The notes under the pieces were generated by a model that searched no databases, was not told where the DNA came from, and was given only the letters and a program-made list of their open reading frames with translations. Source: Kutzneria sp044547355 (GTDB taxonomy: Bacteria > Actinomycetota > Actinomycetes > Mycobacteriales > Pseudonocardiaceae). Taken from it: 64,000 nt of DNA. The position numbers and the translations under genes are program-made. Below, piece after piece: positions 1-8,212 of this stretch. Location of the stretch: positions 124,001 through 188,000 of the forward strand of contig NZ_JBIUAG010000016.1 of the NCBI RefSeq assembly GCF_044547355.1, given 5' to 3'. Positions within the stretch are counted from its first letter, which is position 1. Every line of letters starts with the position of its first letter.

Positions 1-485
1 GGAGCGTTCGGCCCGCTGATCCAGTCACTGTCCGGCTTCGGCTCGCCGAACTGCTCCCGCAACCGGCGTTGTTGCTCCGCACGGGAATCGTGGCCCTTCG
101 GCGTCGATGTCGTTGTGCGGGAACGTGGATTGCCTCTGCCCTTGGGGCCGATGTCGCCCTTGGTGTCGGGGTGCAGCTTCTTCAGCAGGCCGGCGCCGTG
201 CTCGTCGGCTTGCTCGTGCAGATCGGCGGTGGTGTGCAGGCGTTTGCCCGCGCCTTCGGCGACGCGCCCGCCTTCGTTGAAGACCTTGCCGGTGGTCTGC
301 ACGCCCTTGCCGAGCGCCTTGCTGATCACGCTGCCGAGCCCGGACCGGTCCCCACTGGCATGTGAGACCAGCCGCTGTCCGGCCGACTCCAGCTTCTGAC
401 CGCCGTCGGCCAGCTTCCCGCCGAAGGTGCCCAGCTTGGCACCGGATCGGCGGAGGTGTTCAGGGTTGGTGTGGATCTTGCTCAC
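1..485 (-). CDS. N-terminal part of a putative ESX/T7SS-secreted effector (runs off the left edge)
   Basis: An open frame of 161 codons starts with GTG at 485 and stays open to base 1. The GTG overlaps the stop of the espG-like gene as GTGA, so it is translationally coupled and last in the ESX operon. The visible part begins SKIHTNPEHLRRSGAKLG, a helical, Lys/Gly-rich N-terminus like those of actinobacterial T7SS substrates, and continues into a charged hydrophilic linker with KPDSDWISGPN at the edge. Such genes beside EspG often carry a toxin or enzyme domain at the C-terminus, but that part lies outside the window, so its activity is unknown. The effector role is inferred from context and N-terminal character. 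Confidence 0.6.
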   Translation of the reverse strand, partial: MSKIHTNPEHLRRSGAKLGTFGGKLADGGQKLESAGQRLVSHASGDRSGLGSVISKALGKGVQTTGKVFNEGGRVAEGAGKRLHTTADLHEQADEHGAGLLKKLHPDTKGDIGPKGRGNPRSRTTTSTPKGHDSRAEQQRRLREQFGEPKPDSDWISGPNA

Positions 486-1261
486 GAACGGTCACCCGCG
501 TCGGAAAGCACACGCCAGGTCTCGTACAACTTGGTCATCAGCAACTGCGGACTGCCCGGTGCTGTGATCACCCATCGCTGGCCAGAGGTGGTCGTGGTCT
601 GCGTCAACCAGCGGCCCTCGGCGGTGTCCCGCACGGTGATCGGACTGCCGGACTGCCGGCGACGACCGTCCCGGCCACGCACCGCCACATACAGCTGGCC
701 GCCGCCCAGCGCCGGTTGCGCCAACAGGGCGCGCAACGCCCGCACGTCCTGAGCCTCGGCCTGTTGTCCGAACCCGGCGAACCCCTCCTCACCACCCGCG
801 GCGCGCTCGCCGGTGAGGTCGCTGGCCGCCACATTCAACGACCGGCCCTGCGCCGGCGCGAGCGGCGGTAGCTGCGCCACAACTGCGTCGGCCACCGCGT
901 CCGGCCGCACCGACGACAGCGTCACAGCCTGCCCGGACCGCACGACCAACACCGCTTCGCGACCGCAGGCGGCGCCCAGCACCCCCACCGTCTGGTGCGC
1001 GCCGCCGATCCAGCCGAAGAACTCCACCTCGGGCCGGGTCAGCGCCTCGATCGTCTCGCGCAGCTCCCCGGCGACCACGCCCGCGGTCACCAGGCCACAC
1101 GCGGCGAGCTCGGCCAACGCCCGCTGATCAGCTTCTCGTCGGGCCTGCTCGTCCAGCCATTCCACGGTGGACACCAGCACCGGCGGCATCCGGTCGAGGC
1201 CCTCCCACCGCCAGAACGCGGTGAGGACATCCATCGACAACTCGACGCGCGCACGCAGCAC
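482..1261 (-). CDS. ESX secretion-associated protein, EspG family
   Basis: EspG proteins are cytosolic chaperones that bind PPE-type substrates and keep them soluble for the type VII secretion machine. The protein (about 259 aa) has the family opening VELSMDVLTAFWRWEGL, a Glu-rich middle (VEFFGWIGG) and the closing region with GRWLTQ and LYETWRVL. The family length is usually 250-280 aa. I chose the GTG at 1261 because a GGGGG run lies about 7 bases upstream; a TTG two codons further up is possible. It lies directly after a PPE-like gene, matching the usual substrate-chaperone pairing, and overlaps the next gene as GTGA. Confidence 0.8.
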   Translation of the reverse strand: MLRARVELSMDVLTAFWRWEGLDRMPPVLVSTVEWLDEQARREADQRALAELAACGLVTAGVVAGELRETIEALTRPEVEFFGWIGGAHQTVGVLGAACGREAVLVVRSGQAVTLSSVRPDAVADAVVAQLPPLAPAQGRSLNVAASDLTGERAAGGEEGFAGFGQQAEAQDVRALRALLAQPALGGGQLYVAVRGRDGRRRQSGSPITVRDTAEGRWLTQTTTTSGQRWVITAPGSPQLLMTKLYETWRVLSDAGDRS

Positions 1262-1294
1262 GCCCAACCCCCAGGTGTGTCGTTCTCGTGTCTG

Positions 1295-2533
1295 CTAGTC
1301 CATGCCGATGACCGGCGGCACCGTCGGCGGCAGCTTGCCGACCAGCTCGTCGGAGTAGTCGTCCTCCAGGTAGGCCGCGGACTTGTGCTCGCGGTCCTCC
1401 TCCTTGCGGCCGCCCCGGCCAGCGCCGCCACCGGCCATGCCCGACGCGCCCGCCGCCCCGGCCGCACCGGGGCGACCAGCTGCGGCGGCCGCGCCCGGAC
1501 CGCCCTCGCCGACGCCGCCGACACCTGCCCGGTTACCCGCGCCAGCCTGGCCGCCGGACGATCCCGTGCCGCCGACGCCACCGGCACCCGAGCGGAACCC
1601 CCGCGCGCCAGCGCCGCCGGCCGAGGCACCCGCACCGCCGGAGCCGAGCGGGCCGAACGCGCCGCCGAACCCGTCCACACCGCCACTACCCGGACCCAAG
1701 CCGGAACCCGAGCCACCGCCGGGCGGATTCAGACCGCCGCCGCCCGGATAGGACTGACCGCCCGGCCAGCCTTGAGTGTTGGTCGACCCGCCGCCGCCCG
1801 GGTACCCGGGCGTGCCCGGACCTCCCGAGCCACCGGGACCGCTTCCCCCGCCGGCAACACCGCCAGCGCCACCGCCGAGCGAAGGGGACCACCCCGGCGC
1901 ACCCGGGCCGCCACCGGTGTTCGGGACGACGTGACGCCCCGAACCGCCGGGCCCATCAACACCGGTGTCGCCGGTCTGTGTCTGGGTGGGTGCGAGCGCG
2001 ATGTCCGAAGTCGACCCGCCCGGGGTGCCGTAGTCGGTCGGCAATCCGTTGTGGTTGTAGGTCGAGGCGTTGGCGTAGCTGTTGTAGGCGGCGACGTTGG
2101 CGTGGGCCTTGTCGGACCAGTCCTGCACCTTGTTCATGTAGCCGCCGCCGGTGATCAGGCTGACGCCGCTCGCGTCGCTGAGCACGTCCATGACCGACGC
2201 CGACGGCGGGTCGTTGGGGATGTCGTGGACGCTGTTGTTGGCGACGTGGAAGGAGTCGGTTTGCCGGGACAGCAAGTCCTGGTGGGTGCTCAGCGCGGTT
2301 TGCGCCGTCTTCAGGTAGTCCTCCAGCGGACCCGTGCCGGACTGGGCGGCTTCGGAGGCGTCGCCAGACCACGCGGATCCCAGGCTCGCCTTCAGCGCCG
2401 CGACATCGGTGATGCGGTCCAGATGGGTCTTCGCCAGGGCCGCCGAGGCCCGCTGTGCGTCCTGGGTGCTGCCGGTGCCGGGCCCGGCGGTCACCGCGTT
2501 GTGGATGTCACCCGGACCGAGTCCTCCGCCCAT
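1295..2533 (-). CDS. PPE-like T7SS substrate with a Gly/Pro-rich tail
   Basis: A 412-aa protein. Residues 1-160 form a helical domain with a WxG-type turn (AWSGDASEAAQ) and the segment NDPPSASVMDVL, as in actinobacterial PPE-like proteins. Residues about 190-370 are low-complexity Gly/Pro/Ser. The last 30 residues (YLEDDYSDELVG, then PPTVPPVIG) match the C-terminal motif common in Pseudonocardiales PPE-like proteins. The start ATG overlaps the stop of the lipoprotein gene as ATGA. The neighbour EspG is its likely chaperone. It is probably exported and may sit at the cell surface. The exact partner and secretion system are not visible here. Confidence 0.75.
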   Translation of the reverse strand: MGGGLGPGDIHNAVTAGPGTGSTQDAQRASAALAKTHLDRITDVAALKASLGSAWSGDASEAAQSGTGPLEDYLKTAQTALSTHQDLLSRQTDSFHVANNSVHDIPNDPPSASVMDVLSDASGVSLITGGGYMNKVQDWSDKAHANVAAYNSYANASTYNHNGLPTDYGTPGGSTSDIALAPTQTQTGDTGVDGPGGSGRHVVPNTGGGPGAPGWSPSLGGGAGGVAGGGSGPGGSGGPGTPGYPGGGGSTNTQGWPGGQSYPGGGGLNPPGGGSGSGLGPGSGGVDGFGGAFGPLGSGGAGASAGGAGARGFRSGAGGVGGTGSSGGQAGAGNRAGVGGVGEGGPGAAAAAGRPGAAGAAGASGMAGGGAGRGGRKEEDREHKSAAYLEDDYSDELVGKLPPTVPPVIGMD

Positions 2534-3156
2534 CACGCCCCCGCTCGGAGATTGGTCATCACCATGTCCGCGATCTTCTCCGCCACATCGCACGGAGTCT
2601 TCACATTCGGCCCCGAGTTGACGTTCACCGACACCGAGTAGTCGAGAGTGTCACTCACCCCGACCGCAATACCGCAAGCTCCATCCGGGCGGTCCTCAAC
2701 CTGCCCGTACAGCACAGCCGGATACCCCTGAATTGGGTTCACCGGTTCGAAGTAGCCACCCTGGCGCAACGAGTCCTTCTGCTCGTAGAGCGAACTCAAT
2801 CCGGACTTGTTCGAGGTGACGAATTGCACTTCGAATCCGAGCATCGCCGGCAATTTTGAGGTGTCATGCCAGTCACAGCTCGGCCCCAGGGAAGCGTCGC
2901 TCAGTTTCTTGTCGGCGACGATACCCAGTTGCGCGATTTGCTGGTCTGTGATGACGCTGCACGGGGCGGCCTGAGCCTTGGACGTGTCGAGCGGATTGGC
3001 CACGTGCGGCGTGCCGGCCGGCAGCGAGGTCGCAGGCGTGGAGGTTTGCGGTGACGGCGTCCCTCCGGTCGACGGGGAAGAGCAGCCGGTCGCGACCACG
3101 GCCAGGGCCGCCGTCGCGGCGAGACTGAACATGGCCTTGCGGCTTCGACGACGCAC
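2533..3156 (-). CDS. DUF3558 lipoprotein
   Basis: A 207-aa protein with a basic N-terminus (MRRRSRK), a hydrophobic stretch and the lipobox VVATGC at about residues 20-25, so it should be lipidated and anchored outside the membrane. A Pro/Thr/Ser linker precedes the DUF3558 domain (APCSVITDQQIAQLG, SCDWHD, YPAVLY, DGACGIAVGV). Its function is unknown in the family, though DUF3558 genes recur next to ESX substrates in Pseudonocardiaceae. The start is GTG at 3156, six bases after the stop of the WXG100-like gene; its stop overlaps the PPE-like start as ATGA. Confidence 0.8.
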   Translation of the reverse strand: MRRRSRKAMFSLAATAALAVVATGCSSPSTGGTPSPQTSTPATSLPAGTPHVANPLDTSKAQAAPCSVITDQQIAQLGIVADKKLSDASLGPSCDWHDTSKLPAMLGFEVQFVTSNKSGLSSLYEQKDSLRQGGYFEPVNPIQGYPAVLYGQVEDRPDGACGIAVGVSDTLDYSVSVNVNSGPNVKTPCDVAEKIADMVMTNLRAGA

Positions 3157-3162
3157 TTACAG

Positions 3163-3639
3163 TCACTTGCCCTTCTGGTCCGGCTGGCCGGTTTTTGACT
3201 GATTGATTTGATTGAACTGCTGCGCGTTCGACTGGTCGACCTCGGTGTGAGCGTTGAGCACCACGGTCAGCTTGTCAATGTACCCTTTGACGTACCGCTG
3301 TGCCGCCAGATTCGCGTTTACGTAGGCTTGCCCGGACCTGTTAGCCCCATCGGCGAACGACTTTCCCGCCGCGTCGAGATCGCTACCCGCAGGTTTCACC
3401 TGCGTCATGGGTCGAGCCGTTCGGGCGTCCTCTTGGAGCTTTTCCAGGAACTGGCTCCATTGCTTGAGGGAGGCGTTCATCTGGTCGATGTCCATGGTGA
3501 ACTTGCCGCCGCCGGGCGATACTCCGCCGAACACGTGCATCGACAGAGCGTGGATCGCCGCCTCCCGGATCGCCGGGCTGCGGCTGGCCCCCACCTGCGG
3601 AGTCGGCGGCGTTTGCGCCTGCCCACCTTGGTCGCTCAT
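3163..3639 (-). CDS. WXG100/ESAT-6-like protein
   Basis: A 158-aa, mostly helical protein. A disordered N-terminus is followed by MDIDQMNASLKQWSQFLEKL and a second long helix rich in Ala/Asn, the helix-turn-helix arrangement of small T7SS substrates, although the canonical WxG is not obvious. A purine-rich ribosome site (GGGGAAGAGGG) lies just upstream of the ATG. It sits at the head of the operon that continues through lipoprotein, PPE-like, EspG and effector genes. Its role is inferred from fold and context. Confidence 0.6.
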   Translation of the reverse strand: MSDQGGQAQTPPTPQVGASRSPAIREAAIHALSMHVFGGVSPGGGKFTMDIDQMNASLKQWSQFLEKLQEDARTARPMTQVKPAGSDLDAAGKSFADGANRSGQAYVNANLAAQRYVKGYIDKLTVVLNAHTEVDQSNAQQFNQINQSKTGQPDQKGK

Positions 3640-3873
3640 CGCGCCCTCTTCCCCTCGCGTCCACGCACCCCCACGGAGTGGTCGTGGCGACGACTCGCCT
3701 GCCACTGCCACTCCGACGCAGCCCGCCATCGATCCGTTCCCTCGGCAGGTCACGCTGTGCCGATCGATGGTAGCGGTCAGCGCATGAACCGGGCGGCGTC
3801 GCGAAACGCGCAATCACCCGCCCGGGCCACCACCCTGGTGGTCGGACGGGTGCGCGTAGATACGAGACAAACA

Positions 3874-4110
3874 TCACCTACCGGTGGCAGCCTCCAGATT
3901 CGTCAGCAGCATCCCGATCTGCGCGCCGGTGAACCGCAGCACCTCGCCGGTCGCGGTGGTCAGCACCAGTTCGCTGTCCTGGACGCTGATCGCCAACTGG
4001 GCCTGCTCACCGTTGGCGTCGGTATAGAAGCACCACAAGCCGCTCGCCAGCGCGGCGAGGCGGGCCGGGTTGATGTGGTCGTCGGGGTGCTGCTCGTCCT
4101 CGGTGTTCAT
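3874..4110 (-). CDS. Small conserved-looking hypothetical protein at the head of the ESX region
   Basis: A 78-aa acidic protein with MNTEDEQHPDDH at the N-terminus, then GLWCFYTDANGEQAQL and two beta-strand-like stretches (LAISVQDSELVLTT, VLRFTGAQIGMLL). An AGGA ribosome site lies 8 bases before the ATG and codon use is normal for the genome. I do not recognise the family. A 234-bp gap separates it from the WXG100-like gene, so it may have its own promoter. Confidence 0.6.
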   Translation of the reverse strand: MNTEDEQHPDDHINPARLAALASGLWCFYTDANGEQAQLAISVQDSELVLTTATGEVLRFTGAQIGMLLTNLEAATGR

Positions 4111-4641
4111 GGAGTCCTGTTCGCAGAGGTGTCGACGGCGGGCAAGCACCTCGGGGGGTATGTGCGGCGCAGCCGAATCAATCGCGCGGTCAACGACTCG
4201 GTTCGGGTCATGATGTCCCTCGCTGCGGCCGCCCGGCTCGGCGCACGACAAGGACGCCCGTGATTGGTGCGTCGACGAAGTACGGAGGCACTGCTGCGGT
4301 GGGCTACGCAAACCCTCTGACGGACTGTGGCCACTCCAGCCGGGATGTGGCCCCGCTTGGCACCCACGCGTGCCGTGGCCGAGCATAGTCGGCCGCGATC
4401 AGGCGGTGATCCAGGCTCCCCTTGAACGGACGGCTTGTCATGCCTGATCGCTAACTCTGTGTGAAGGATCAGCTGCGAGGCACCCTCACCCACCCGGCCA
4501 GCCCCCCGCGAAGGCAGCGCCGGCCGCGACCGACAACCCACCCATTGGCAACTGCGCGGCGCGGGCGCACGAAGCACAACCAGGCCCATCCACCACACCA
4601 GCGAGGGACCACGGTCTGACCGACACACTCCCTTGCCCGTA
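4111..4641. other. Intergenic stretch without a recognisable gene
   Basis: Frames through this 531-bp stretch give Arg/Ser/Pro-rich translations without domain features, and I see no tRNA cloverleaf. The only structure noticed is a perfect 10-bp inverted repeat, GCGATCAGGC at 4395-4404 and GCCTGATCGC at 4442-4451, with a 37-base loop. It could be a weak terminator for leftward transcription of the next gene or a remnant. Confidence 0.5.
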
Positions 4642-5094
4642 TCAGGGCCTGGGGGCGTAGCGCACGGCGGTGAAGGGCCAGGCGGTCGCCAGCCAGGCGG
4701 AGACGGTCTCGTACAGCGGTTTGTCCAGCTCGGCGCGGTCGGCCCGGACCCACGAGTGCACGCGCGCGGCGGTGTCGTCCCGGGTCGGGTAGATGTAGAG
4801 GCAGCCGATCACGTCGTCGCCGTCGAGGACCGAGTAGGTGAAGCCGGCCCGGCGGGCGAAGTCGGCGGCATGGCGGGTCAGGTCGGCGAGGTTGCTTTCC
4901 AGCGGCATGCCCTCGGCCGGGGGCCAGGTCCACTCGTCGAAGCCCGGCGTCGCCCTGATGTGCGCGATGCTGCTCGTCCACGCCGCGTGGTCGCGCTCGT
5001 TGTGCTGCGGCCCAAGGGGTTCCAGGCGGAACCGGTCGGCGGCCGGCACGGGTGGGGCGGCGAAGTCGTCGGTGATCCACTCTGACCAGGACAT
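4642..5094 (-). CDS. GNAT-like N-acetyltransferase domain protein
   Basis: A 150-aa protein with FRLEPLGPQHNERDHAAWTSS near residue 22 and FTYSVLDGDDVIGCLYIYP at about 85-103, which resembles the central beta strands of the GNAT fold. The usual acetyl-CoA loop (Q/RxxGxG/A) is not clear, so catalysis is uncertain. It is monocistronic, and its start lies 30 bases from the end of the MerR gene in the same direction, so the two could be co-transcribed. Confidence 0.55.
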   Translation of the reverse strand: MSWSEWITDDFAAPPVPAADRFRLEPLGPQHNERDHAAWTSSIAHIRATPGFDEWTWPPAEGMPLESNLADLTRHAADFARRAGFTYSVLDGDDVIGCLYIYPTRDDTAARVHSWVRADRAELDKPLYETVSAWLATAWPFTAVRYAPRP

Positions 5095-5124
5095 GCGGCC
5101 AACGTAGCCCGCGCCCGCAAGCCG

Positions 5125-5751
5125 TTAGTGCGGCTTGGGGGTGGTGGCCACGCTTTCCTGGGCCAGGCGGCGCATCGAGGCCATGATGGCGTCCCCGAGC
5201 AGGGTCCAGATCACCACGGTCTCGGCCATGCTGTCGGCGTCGGCCAGGCCCTGCACCATGCCGACCTCGTCGACGGCGAGGCGGCCGGCGGCGTCGGCGT
5301 AGGTGTCGAGCACGCCGAAGAGGTCCTGCTGGCCCAGCCGGGTGAGGGTGGCCAGCACGTCGGCCAGGGCGCGGCGGGCCGGGTTGGTGGGGCCGACCCG
5401 CCAGCCGTGGTCGGCGATGAGCTTGTTGACCCGCTCCACAGCCTCGTGCCAGGCGTCGTCCTCGACGTGCTCACGCAGCGTGGTGGTGGAGTACTGGGCC
5501 TTGCCCACGGCGTAGAGCGGATTGCCGCCGCCGGCGCTCATCTTGTCCAGCACCTCGCGGGCGGCGGCCACGGACAGGCCGCCGACGTCGATCAGCGCCC
5601 GCACCAGCTTGAGCCGCCGCACGTGCGACTGCTCGTACTGGGCCTGGTTGGGACTGGTCCGCTCGCCGGGCGGGACCAGGCCTTCCCGCATGTAGTACTT
5701 GATGGTCGGGACCGGCACGCCGGACTCGCGGCTCAGCTCCGTCATCCGCAC
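5125..5751 (-). CDS. MerR-family transcriptional regulator
   Basis: A winged-helix MerR DNA-binding domain is clear at the N-terminus: MRMTELSRESGVPVPTIKYYMREGLVPPG, followed by the YEQSHVRRLKLVRALIDVGGLSVAAA wing and helix. The C-terminal half is helical with no metal-binding Cys pair, suggesting an organic effector. I chose the GTG at 5751 because GGGAG lies 6 bases upstream; a GTG at 5778 would add nine residues. It is divergent from an MMPL exporter, so it probably controls that gene and itself. Confidence 0.8.
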   Translation of the reverse strand: MRMTELSRESGVPVPTIKYYMREGLVPPGERTSPNQAQYEQSHVRRLKLVRALIDVGGLSVAAAREVLDKMSAGGGNPLYAVGKAQYSTTTLREHVEDDAWHEAVERVNKLIADHGWRVGPTNPARRALADVLATLTRLGQQDLFGVLDTYADAAGRLAVDEVGMVQGLADADSMAETVVIWTLLGDAIMASMRRLAQESVATTPKPH

Positions 5752-5811
5752 GGCGCGCTCCCATCCTTCGGTTACCACACAGTTTACTTGCCATCACCGC
5801 TTTCGGTAGTG

Positions 5812-5848
5812 GATAGTGTCGATACAAGTATTAGATAGTGTAGCTATC
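5812..5848. promoter_or_regulatory. Candidate MerR operator between the MerR and MMPL genes
   Basis: GATAGTGT occurs twice (5812 and 5834), 22 bp apart. The second copy lies in the inverted repeat GATAG-TGTAG-CTATC (5834-5848). The AT-rich element sits 30-66 bases upstream of the MMPL start and on the promoter side of the MerR gene. Binding by the adjacent regulator is an inference. Confidence 0.45.
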
Positions 5849-5877
5849 AGACATTTCGCCACAATTGGGGGAAGCCG

Positions 5878-8043
5878 ATGTTCGCCGCACTGGGCGCGTT
5901 CGCCGCCCGCCGCCGTCGCCTCGTCCTGCTGCTCGCGCTCGCGTTCCTCCTGGTCGGCGGGGCCTGGGGCGCGGGCGCGCCGGGCTCGCTGTCCGGCGGC
6001 GGCGGCTTCGACGACCCCGGCAGCGAGTCCAGCCACGCCGACACGCTGCTGGCCGGGCAGCTCGGGCGGCAGGTCACCGACGTGGTCGCCGTCTATCACA
6101 GCGACACGGCCACGGTCGACGATCCGGCCTTCGCCCAAGCCGTGCGGACGGCGGCCGCGCGCGTGCCGCGGACCACCGTGACCCGGCTGGAGACGTTCTG
6201 GAGCACGGGATCCGCCGCCTTCGTCTCCGCCGACCGCCATTCCACCTACGTCGGCGTGCAGCTGGCCTCGGCCGACGACCAGACCCGCGTCACCCAGTTC
6301 AAGGCCATCCAGGGCAGCTTCGCCGCGCCCGGGCTGACCGTGAGGTTCGGCGGCATGACCCCGATGACCCAGCAGGTCAACCAGCAGGTGGGCCAGGACA
6401 TCGCCCGGGCCGAGCTGCTGTCGGTCCCGGTGCTGCTGATGCTGCTCGTGGTGATCTTCGGCAGCGCGGTGGCGGCCGGGCTGCCGTTGGTGATCGGCAT
6501 CCTGGCCGCGGTCGGCTCGCTGGCCGTGGTCCGCGGCGTCACGCTCGTGACCGACCTGTCGACGTTCGCCATCAACGTCGTGTCCATCCTCGGCCTCGGC
6601 CTGGCCATCGACTACTCGCTGCTGCTGGTCAACCGGTTCCGGGAGGAGCTGGCGGCCGGTCGCTCGGCCGACGACGCCGTGCGGCGGACCGTCGCCACCG
6701 CCGGCCGGACGGTGGCGTTCTCCGGCGTGACGGTGGCGATCTCCTTGCTGGGCCTGGTGGTCTTCCCGTCCAAGTTCCTCCAGTCCATGGGCTGGGCCGG
6801 CGCGTCGACGGTGCTGTTCGCGGCTCTCAGCTCGATCACTGTGCTGCCGGCGCTGCTGCGGGTGCTGGGCCCTCGGGTGAACGCCCTGCGGGTGCGGCGG
6901 CTGCGGCCGGCCGGCGACGTCAGCCGGGGCCGGTGGTACCGGGTCGCCCACGGCGTGATGCGCCGGCCGGTCGCTTCCACCGTCGGCATCGTGGTTGTGT
7001 TGGTGTTCCTGGGATCCCCGTTCTTCGGCGTCAACTGGGCCAGGCCGGGGGACTGGGTGCTGCCGGTCGGCGCCGACGCCCGCGCGGTCACGCAGATCAT
7101 GGCCGGCCAGTTCCCGGCCGACCCGGCGAAGATCGTCACCGGTGTGGTCGAGTTCCCCGGCGCCGTGGATTCCGCGCAGGCCAGGGACTTTGCCAGGCGG
7201 CTGGCCGAGGTGCCCGGGGTGACCAGCTCCGCGGTCACCGGCACGTCCGGCGATCTGGCCCGGATCTCCTTGGGGTACAAGGCCGATCCGATGTCGGTGG
7301 CCGCGTCCGACATGATCCACGGCATTCGCGCCGTCGCCGCGCCGCCCGGCGCCCGCGCCTCGTTCACCGGCATGCCGGCGTCCCGCGTGGACATCGTGCG
7401 GATGATCGGTTCCGGGCTGCCGTGGATGGCCCTTTTCGTGGCGCTGGTGTCGTTTGTGGTGCTGTTCCTGGCCTTCGGTTCGGTGGTCCTGCCGCTGAAG
7501 TCGTTGCTGATGAACCTGTTGTCGCTGTCGGCCTCCTTCGGCGCGATCAAGCTGATCTTCCAGGACGGCTGGCTGTCCGGGGTGCTGAACTTCGTGCCGG
7601 TGGGGGCGGTCGACGTCGACTTCCCGGTGCTGGTGATCGCCATCGCCTTCGGTTTGTCCATGGACTACGAGGTTTTCCTGCTGTCGCGGGTGCGGGAGGA
7701 GTGGGTCCGCACCGGCGACACGACCGAGTCCGTCGCCGTCGGCCTGCAACGCACCGCCCGCATCATCACCAGCGCCGCGTTGCTGCTCGTCGTGGTCGTC
7801 GGCGGGTTCCTCATCTCCGGCATCACCTTCATGAAGATGCTCGGCGTCGGGCTGATCATCGCCGTGCTCGTCGACGCCACCGTCGTCCGTGGCCTGCTCG
7901 TGCCGGCGACCATGCGGTTGCTGGGCAAGTGGGCCTGGTGGTCGCCGGCCCCGTTGGCCCGCTGGTGGAATCGCCACGGGCTGCCCGATGTCGACGAGGA
8001 GGCCGTTTTTCCGGTGCGCCACGAGCGAGAGCTCATCGGCTGA
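5878..8043 (+). CDS. MMPL/RND-family membrane transporter
   Basis: A 721-aa protein with the layout of actinobacterial MMPL exporters. It has one N-terminal membrane helix, an extracytoplasmic domain (to about residue 170), five to six helices with the family signature GLGLAIDYSLLLVNRFREEL, a second large periplasmic domain and a second helix bundle with AFGLSMDYEVFLLSRVREEW. The paired Asp-Tyr motifs are the proton-relay region. Substrates of such proteins are lipids, drugs or siderophores; nothing here decides which. GGGGGAAG precedes the ATG. Divergent from a MerR regulator, which suggests inducible efflux. Confidence 0.9.
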   Translation: MFAALGAFAARRRRLVLLLALAFLLVGGAWGAGAPGSLSGGGGFDDPGSESSHADTLLAGQLGRQVTDVVAVYHSDTATVDDPAFAQAVRTAAARVPRTTVTRLETFWSTGSAAFVSADRHSTYVGVQLASADDQTRVTQFKAIQGSFAAPGLTVRFGGMTPMTQQVNQQVGQDIARAELLSVPVLLMLLVVIFGSAVAAGLPLVIGILAAVGSLAVVRGVTLVTDLSTFAINVVSILGLGLAIDYSLLLVNRFREELAAGRSADDAVRRTVATAGRTVAFSGVTVAISLLGLVVFPSKFLQSMGWAGASTVLFAALSSITVLPALLRVLGPRVNALRVRRLRPAGDVSRGRWYRVAHGVMRRPVASTVGIVVVLVFLGSPFFGVNWARPGDWVLPVGADARAVTQIMAGQFPADPAKIVTGVVEFPGAVDSAQARDFARRLAEVPGVTSSAVTGTSGDLARISLGYKADPMSVAASDMIHGIRAVAAPPGARASFTGMPASRVDIVRMIGSGLPWMALFVALVSFVVLFLAFGSVVLPLKSLLMNLLSLSASFGAIKLIFQDGWLSGVLNFVPVGAVDVDFPVLVIAIAFGLSMDYEVFLLSRVREEWVRTGDTTESVAVGLQRTARIITSAALLLVVVVGGFLISGITFMKMLGVGLIIAVLVDATVVRGLLVPATMRLLGKWAWWSPAPLARWWNRHGLPDVDEEAVFPVRHERELIG

Positions 8044-8049
8044 CCCGTT

Positions 8050-8098
8050 CACGTGAGTGGCTCACTTGACTTCCACGGTCAAGTGAGCCACTCACGTG
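8050..8098. repeat. Perfect 21-bp inverted repeat (copy 1 of the CACGTGAGTGGCTCA family)
   Basis: Left arm 8050-8070 and right arm 8078-8098 are exact reverse complements with the 7-base loop TTCCACG. It lies just after the MMPL stop, so it can act as a terminator hairpin, though no T-run follows. The outer 15 bases of the arm are shared with three copies at 27746-27942. Confidence 0.9.
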
Positions 8099-8169
8099 CG
8101 TGTGTGATCGGTGACGGGAAGTAGTTGGTCCGCTTTGGGCGTGACCCCTGCTACAGTCCGATTCTCGCT

Positions 8170-8183
8170 GGAATAGCTATTCC
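8170..8183. promoter_or_regulatory. 14-bp perfect palindrome upstream of the acetate-type transporter
   Basis: GGAATAGCTATTCC lies 30 bases upstream of the ATG at 8213, where a repressor would block transcription or translation. The regulator is unknown. Confidence 0.4.
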
Positions 8184-8212
8184 GCATCGTGGACTGAAGG
8201 GCCAAAACCGCC

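Noticed and set aside
995..2641. Plus-strand frame opposite the EspG and PPE-like genes
   Set aside because: Arg/Ala/Gly low-complexity translation; the minus-strand genes carry family motifs and coupled starts.
4111..4641. Gene or tRNA in the gap after the ESX operon
   Set aside because: Translations are Arg/Ser-rich without features and no cloverleaf could be drawn.
5794..8052. Minus-strand frame of about 750 codons opposite the MMPL gene
   Set aside because: His/Asp/Arg/Gln-rich mirror of the transporter's codon bias with no domain; the plus-strand MMPL motifs are unambiguous.
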